64,000 nucleotides of DNA from Nymphaea colorata (Eukaryota; Streptophyta; Magnoliopsida; Nymphaeales; Nymphaeaceae): positions 13,202,802 through 13,266,801 of the forward strand of contig NC_045145.1 of assembly GCF_008831285.2 (NCBI RefSeq), written 5' to 3'. The notes beneath the pieces are model-generated. The model was not told the DNA's origin, made no database searches, and worked only from the letters and a program-made list of their open reading frames with translations. Of the stretch, positions 59,070-64,000 are shown piece by piece. The translations under genes were made by a program, and so were the position numbers. Positions within the stretch are counted from its first letter, which is position 1, and the number at the start of each line of letters is the position of its first letter.

Positions 59070-60386
59070 TCAACCCCACCATTGATGGACAGCAACTCCT
59101 TCCTCCCTAAGCATCCCATAGAGGGCCAGACACTCCCAATAGGCCATGCTTCTGCTCCCCCTCCGGTTCCCATTCCCCTCGTCCTCGTGGTCGCAAACCA
59201 GGAAGAGCTCGTCTATCAGGCACACTGCCTTGCTCCTCACCATCTCCCTCACCACCTCGAACTCGCCACCGCCACCCCAGCGGTCTCCCTTTCCCACCTC
59301 CATCTTCACCACAACATACTCTTCTTCCCGGATGTTGCGCTTCAGCCAATTCGAGAAACTCGTGGCCACCATCCCAGTTGCTCCGCCTTTTCTAGCCCAT
59401 GTCACTGCCGGCTCGTACCTGCCCCCATCGAAGTCGCCCTCCAGCACGTAGATGTCGAAATCCCGGCCTCTTGCTGGATAGTTCTCCATGAACCACTCTC
59501 CGACGCCATCCGCGCGACGGCTGACCTCCACGTACACGTGCCGAGCAAAGGATGCGAGGTCCTCCCCCATAAGATCGGGAAGATACTTCACTCGTTTCAG
59601 ATAGCCTCGTGAATCCACCCACGATTCCCTGGGCGGCTCCAAAAGGACGTCTTCCAGATCTCGGATCGCCCTCCGTTTCGCGTCCGACGTGGGGCATAGG
59701 CCATTACCGGACTCGGCCATCCCTGCTTCTCGGCCACCGTCGCCCCCTTCGTTCATTTTACGAATCGCGATTACCGTGTTGGACGTGGGGGCGTGGAAGT
59801 GGCGGAGGTACACGATCTTGAAGTTTGGCGGCACGCTGACCGAATCAGTGGCAGATGAGAAGCGGAGGGCAGCGACACCCCCCACCCGGAGAACGGGTCC
59901 GATCAGCAGCACCGAATTGAAGCCGTTAGCGGTGAAGGCGAAGTCGACGGTACCGTCAACGATGAAGCCGCGGCCCTTTCCGTTCACGTCGACGAATTCA
60001 AGGGGCGGAACGGCGCCACCATCGATGAACATGCGGATCTCGGCTGCCTCCGAAGACCCGCCGATGAAGACCGCCTTTTCGCCCACCTTGAATAGCCCCT
60101 GGTCGAGGAGGTCCTGAAATACGGCCGGAATTAGCTGCTCCGGAGAGGCTTTTTCGGTGGCGACAGCGGCTACGCCGGAGTTCTGTCCGGAGGGGAAGAT
60201 AGCGGGGACAGTGCGAAGATATTGGAAATGGCCAAGCCAAGGCAGCGCGAGCATAGCGAAAGTCAAAAAGAGGGATCTGGCAAAGAGCCTCAGAACTCTG
60301 AAATCAGGAAAGATGATGACGAGTTGATTATCGCAGGAGTTCGCTCGACCTGTGGTCTTCCGAAAGACAGCACTGTTTCCATCCAT
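59070..60386 (-). CDS. DUF7870 / methyltransferase-like membrane-anchored protein
   Basis: A single intronless ORF of 438 residues on the minus strand (ATG at 60386, TGA at 59070-59072), GC-rich. The open frame extends 48 bases upstream but begins there with GTG, so the first ATG (MDGNSAVFRKTTG) is taken as the start. A hydrophobic segment at about residues 31-51 (LFARSLFLTFAMLALPWL) looks like a signal anchor. The C-terminal half carries conserved blocks: WVDSRGYLKRVKYLPDLMG, WFMENYPARGRDFDIYVLEG, ATSFSNWLKRNIREEEYVVV, and the terminal YWECLALYGMLREEGVAVHQ ending WWG. I recognise the plant family of Arabidopsis At3g53400/At5g03190, often labelled S-adenosylmethionine-dependent methyltransferase-like. 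No clear SAM-binding glycine motif is evident, so enzyme activity is unproven. It is preceded by a 40-codon uORF at 60536-60658 that probably controls its translation. Confidence 0.9.
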   Translation of the reverse strand: MDGNSAVFRKTTGRANSCDNQLVIIFPDFRVLRLFARSLFLTFAMLALPWLGHFQYLRTVPAIFPSGQNSGVAAVATEKASPEQLIPAVFQDLLDQGLFKVGEKAVFIGGSSEAAEIRMFIDGGAVPPLEFVDVNGKGRGFIVDGTVDFAFTANGFNSVLLIGPVLRVGGVAALRFSSATDSVSVPPNFKIVYLRHFHAPTSNTVIAIRKMNEGGDGGREAGMAESGNGLCPTSDAKRRAIRDLEDVLLEPPRESWVDSRGYLKRVKYLPDLMGEDLASFARHVYVEVSRRADGVGEWFMENYPARGRDFDIYVLEGDFDGGRYEPAVTWARKGGATGMVATSFSNWLKRNIREEEYVVVKMEVGKGDRWGGGGEFEVVREMVRSKAVCLIDELFLVCDHEDEGNGNRRGSRSMAYWECLALYGMLREEGVAVHQWWG

Positions 60387-60535
60387 GGCCGATCGACTAA
60401 GGGAGCGACGGCAGCAGAAGCTCGTAAAACCCACTTCTCGAGGATCTCGCGGTCAAACGATCGGAGAAGGAGATCGGAGGGAAACACTGAAAAAGTTGCG
60501 GGGATAAGGCCAGGAAAACAAGAGGAGAGGACGGA

Positions 60536-60658
60536 TTAGCGAGTGCAGAAGCGGGCGGCAGTGTGATTCCCACCCACAAGTGCCACACGGGTCGACATTG
60601 TTCGGAGGTAGAGGAGCATCAGTTGCTTCATCCGCAGCGCCTCCATGGTGAAAACCAT
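60536..60658 (-). CDS. Upstream ORF, probable conserved-peptide uORF of the DUF7870 gene
   Basis: A 40-codon ORF on the minus strand, ATG at 60658, TAA at 60536-60538, 149 bases before the main ATG and closed before it. A second in-frame ATG at 60646 begins MEALRMKQLMLLYLRTMSTR; the peptide ends GGNHTAARFCTR. The main-gene family (At3g53400, At5g03190) is among those I recall as carrying conserved peptide uORFs in Arabidopsis, with a similar MEALxxKQ...LYLRTMSTR core. Such peptides repress main-ORF translation, often by stalling ribosomes in response to a metabolite. Both the family match and the function rest on memory; the ORF itself is certain. Confidence 0.72.
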   Translation of the reverse strand: MVFTMEALRMKQLMLLYLRTMSTRVALVGGNHTAARFCTR

Positions 60659-60900
60659 GCACTCGCCTCTCTCTCCCTCTTTCTTGCTCTTTCAGCTCAG
60701 ACACCGCCCATCAAAATCTTCGTCTCCTCTTCTTCCCTCTCCTGAAAAGATGTTCTGGAGCCGAAGGAGGAGGAAGGAGAGAAGGAGGCAAGGCGAGAGA
60801 GTTAACCACAGCCCCTCCGGCCCTCTTTTTATCTATTTGCTTCCTACCTATATGAAATATGTACAGACGCGTTTGTTTCGTGGACGAGTGAAGTCGACAA
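60659..60900 (-). promoter_or_regulatory. Leader and core promoter of the DUF7870 gene
   Basis: Read on the minus strand: a TATA-like AGATAAAAAGAGG (about 60823-60835), then a pyrimidine-rich stretch (CTTCTCTCCTTCCTCCTCC, near 60756-60790) of the kind common at plant transcription starts, then a purine-rich leader with the uORFs. Confidence 0.4.
60697..60711 (-). CDS. Minimal upstream ORF (four codons)
   Basis: ATG-GGC-GGT-GTC-TGA in the leader, 39 bases before the 40-codon uORF. It may reduce or time initiation at the longer uORF. Short and possibly incidental. Confidence 0.3.
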   Translation of the reverse strand: MGGV

Positions 60901-60929
60901 AGAGAGGAGGAGAATAATTAATACCGGCG

Positions 60930-62270
60930 GGCCAAGGGAAGAGACGGGAGGGTGGTTAATTTTAGAATGGAGGAGGAAGAGGAGAAGGCTTTCCATTCGT
61001 GAGGGCAACAGCGCTAATTAAGTGGGATGCCGTTGGGCGCTTTCCTCTTTCTTAGGAGATAAAAAAGGAAAGAAGAATTTCTTTTTTTTTTTGAAACTTA
61101 AGCGTTGCACCTTTTGGCCATAAGTTTGAATATCCACTTCACCTCTTTAATCTTTTATGTGGGCCTCAATGTGTGTTTGGCTGGTAGCTGTTGAATAGAT
61201 ACCAACTTTTATTATTGCTATATAACTTTAATTAAAGCATTAGAGGAAGAAAACGGTAATATATATATATATATTCTTCACGAAACATAAAGTACAGATT
61301 TCAATTAAGAAAGACAATGTTGAAAAACATAGATTTTCATGTCTTCCAACATTTCACGATTTAATTGGAACATATGTTTAGCAGACCCATATTTGAAAAA
61401 TATTATAACTAAAATTATTCTTTTTTTTTTACGATTCTCATGCTCTCTCTCTCTATCTCTCTCAGTAGATATATCTCTCTTACTTATTGGAATGACAGTT
61501 ATGGAATCACTCACATCAACGATCGAGGAAAATGGAGTTTGTTACCTCAAAGATTGGTTAATTCATATCGGAGAACCAACGTCGAATGTCGTTCAACAGC
61601 TCGATTTTGCAACTAGATGTATCTGATGTGGTCAGGGAAAGATGGAACAAAAATGAAAGATTGAAAGGGCAAATAACGGCTAGTTGGCGCTTGATACCCA
61701 TGCGGGTTGCTGGTCAGACTGAGTTGCTCGTCCGTTGATTCACAAGGCATAGTGGCAGTGGCAGATGACTGCGAGGCTGCGAAATTATCAGCGACAATTT
61801 GAAGGTGTTTGGTGGCAGATTTATGGAACGCTAACATAGTTTTCATTCTACTTAACACCGTTTTCACAATACAACTGAAATGGTATTTTAATGAAAATGA
61901 CGATTGTCATGTCCCCCATTGTTTTGATGTCTTGTTTGAAGGAAAGAAAAGATGATAAAGAAGGTGGTAGGGAAAAAAAAAGAGAAGCAGAAAACCTCAC
62001 GTGTCCTCGGTTATGCATCGTTTGTTTTATTGTAAAGCTTTGTTGCTACAACTATGGAGGTTGGTTGCTTTAGGGTGTAACACAATTGGGCTGCCAAATG
62101 GTTCACTTAAAATGGGGGTCTTTGTTACCAAACCTATGGTCTCTATCATCAATTAGTAGGTTATCCATTTGAATCACAAAAGGTTGTAATGCAAGTTCTC
62201 TGAATCTCGGGGATGAGGGACACGGGGGAGGCTATGACCTCTCTTCCAAGTAAAGAAAAAGTAACTACTC
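60930..62270. other. Intergenic, nothing recognised
   Basis: AT-rich with a short (TA)n at 61257-61274 and (CT)n near 61443-61464. No element ends or exons found. Confidence 0.5.
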
Positions 62271-62275
62271 ACCCA

Positions 62276-64000
62276 TAAAGAGAGAGAGAGAGAGAAACTG
62301 TTAGGCACGTCACCGGTTGGGCTAGAAAGTCCGAACCAAGTACGTCCTAAGTTCCCAAGACCTTCTTGATGGTTAGTCTAAAAACCGAAAATCCTATACA
62401 AATTATTACAAGAGAGCTACCCGGCCGGACAACCCCCGGCGCAAAATCCCATAGGACAGGAATACAAGTGCGGGTTACCCTTTCTAGAGCCTACCTACGG
62501 TTAATCCTACTACAACCAACTAATAAGGACCAAGGCTGTACAAGGCGCGAGCGATACAAGGTATTGAAACACTCTCAACTCACTCACAAACCAAGCACAC
62601 CACGCTATCGATCAAACCACGCCCAACCAAAGCAAATGGGTGGTCGGCTCCTTGTGATCGTGTCTCGGACAATAGGGCCCTCGAGGTACCACAGTGAGGA
62701 GCTAGGCCGAAGCCTGGGGCTAAAACAATAAAAGAAGTAAACTAGATGCGACCTAGAACTGAAAGCAAAGAACACCCTCCCCGAATTTACAGGGGGACAA
62801 AAGGAGGTTACCGGCCAAAGGAGTGCCTTGGCTGCACCGGATAGGGCCACGGGGTGAAGACCGATCCCCGGGCAATGCAGCTACGGATCAAGAATTCCGC
62901 TTGAGGAGAGCCTCCACGGAGATCGCTGTACGGACGGACGGGCCGGTGGGAACGGGCAGCCTGGACAGTCGCCTGCTGTCGGGTGGAAGGGTCGGCGAGA
63001 AGCGCACGACTTGGGCAGCCCCCTGCTGCCGGGCGTCGAGAGGAAGGGGGTGACCGCCTGTCGCCGATAGCGCGGGCTGGACGCCGCGGTAGTGCCGAGG
63101 GGGGCGAGTGCCGAGTAGCGGCAGCGCCTACCTGCCTTGCTCCGGAAGTGGCTCGACCACGGATGTCGGCAGAGGAGGGCCGACGGCGACGGAGATGGCC
63201 GAGGTGCTCGCGCTAGCCGACATCGTCTGTGCCTGGTCCCTAGCTAAGGTCGGGTTGGCTTGGACTGGCAGGGCTCTATGGGTAGGCCGGTCAGGTCACG
63301 TTGAGCTGAGGGCTAGGGTAGGCCGAGGGGTCTTGTAGCTTAGGTGCGGAAGTGGGGAGCCTAACTAATAGGTGGGCTTAGTCGGGTGGCTTATGAGGTT
63401 GCACCTAGGCTCGGGTCAAAGGGGCCTCCGTTGACCGAATGGAGGTAGAGGTTAGACTAAGTAGATGGCTACCACTGGACCAAGTTGAGTGGGTTCGGGT
63501 GAGCTAGGTTAAGTGAATCACTCGAGGTAGGCTCGAGTCAACTAGGCTAGGGTGAGAAGGGCTCGGGTTTGACCAAATGCCTATTGAGCTAAGAGAGGTT
63601 AAGTCAAGGCGGCTTAGGTCAAGGCCGAAATAAGGGGTTGACTAAGGAAGAGGTCAGCGTCGAGGGTGCCTAGCTGGGTTAGGGTGAGACTTGGCTGGTT
63701 GAGCCAAGGGAGAGATTCTTGCCACATGGCAAGATCTACGGACAAGACAGAGCACGCTAGAAAAATCCCTAGCGATAAGGAGAAGAGGTCAACTTTCCTA
63801 AAGCTAAGGAGAGTGGGCCGGTGAGGAGTTTGCGAGAGAGGGGAACGTGGTGACTAGTGGATCTCGTTATTTACTCTCAAGAGGGGAGATGAGGACACGT
63901 GTGAGGATCAAGGGCTAGGAAGAGCTGCGGTTAAATGAGGTGAGGGTGAGGTAGCCAAGGAGTAGGCGAGACTTGAGGGACGTGAGCTAAAAGGTAGGAG
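62276..64000. other. GC-rich block of unknown nature, possibly LTR of a large retrotransposon
   Basis: After a (GA)n tract (62281-62296) the sequence turns GC-rich and, from about 62930, strongly G-rich on the plus strand, with repeated GGGCTCGGGT, GGTTAAGT and GGCTAGG-type words. ORFs of 70-120 codons overlap in several frames, as expected from composition, and none resembles a known protein. A TGTTAGGCACG start just after the purine tract would fit an LTR, but the end lies outside the window. Confidence 0.3.

Noticed and set aside
59082-60117. Several plus-strand ORFs of 70-176 codons
   Set aside because: They are antisense shadows of the GC-rich DUF7870 gene.
60387-60434. N-terminal extension of the DUF7870 protein by 16 residues
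   Set aside because: The extension starts with GTG, not ATG; the first in-frame ATG is at 60386.
60453-60704. 83-codon minus-strand ORF overlapping the uORF
   Set aside because: It begins with GTG and is in another frame; the ATG-initiated 40-codon ORF explains the conserved-looking peptide.
1-64000. tRNA, rRNA, CRISPR or bacterial operon features
   Set aside because: None found; gene structure is that of a plant nuclear genome.

Overview
This is nuclear DNA from a flowering plant: intron-rich genes with GT-AG introns, AT-rich introns of up to 5.3 kb, many (TA)n microsatellites, and dense small plant transposons (hAT-type MITEs, TRIMs, Copia and Gypsy remnants). The species cannot be fixed from sequence alone.

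Four protein-coding genes are supported. (1) 227-8694, plus strand: the last 16 exons (834 codons) of a large plant protein with a C2-like segment and an UNC13/MUN-type helical region, of the family I associate with Arabidopsis At4g24610/At5g65440; its 5' end lies left of the window. (2) 12451-41000, plus: a complete 22-exon, 833-residue PH-RhoGAP-coiled-coil protein of the REN1/PHGAP class, spread over 28.5 kb because its introns are packed with transposons. (3) 45119-56214, minus: a complete 5-exon, 112-residue FKBP12-type prolyl isomerase, whose exons (34-102 bp) are hidden in about 11 kb of repeats, including a Copia element and a Gypsy gag remnant. (4) 59070-60386, minus: an intronless 438-residue membrane-anchored DUF7870/methyltransferase-like protein, preceded by a 40-codon upstream ORF that looks like a conserved regulatory peptide uORF.

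The rest is transposon-derived or unrecognised. I find a hAT-type MITE group with termini like CTATGTCAC and 8-bp target-site duplications (six copies), a second group with CAATGTTRTAAAAGG termini (three copies), single elements with CTTAGTYGTCAA and TAGGGCTGCAC termini, a TRIM family with tRNA-Met-type primer site (seven loci), an internally deleted Copia element with 98% identical 191-bp LTRs, a 192-bp near-palindrome, and several local duplications. The last 1.7 kb is a GC-rich block of unknown nature.

The genes are ordinary housekeeping and signalling genes with no shared pathway: vesicle/membrane traffic (gene 1, inferred), ROP GTPase control (gene 2), protein folding or FK506 binding (gene 3), unknown (gene 4). 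The most unusual signals are the upstream peptide of gene 4 and the MITE groups that keep their termini and 8-bp duplications while carrying quite different subterminal repeat arrays.
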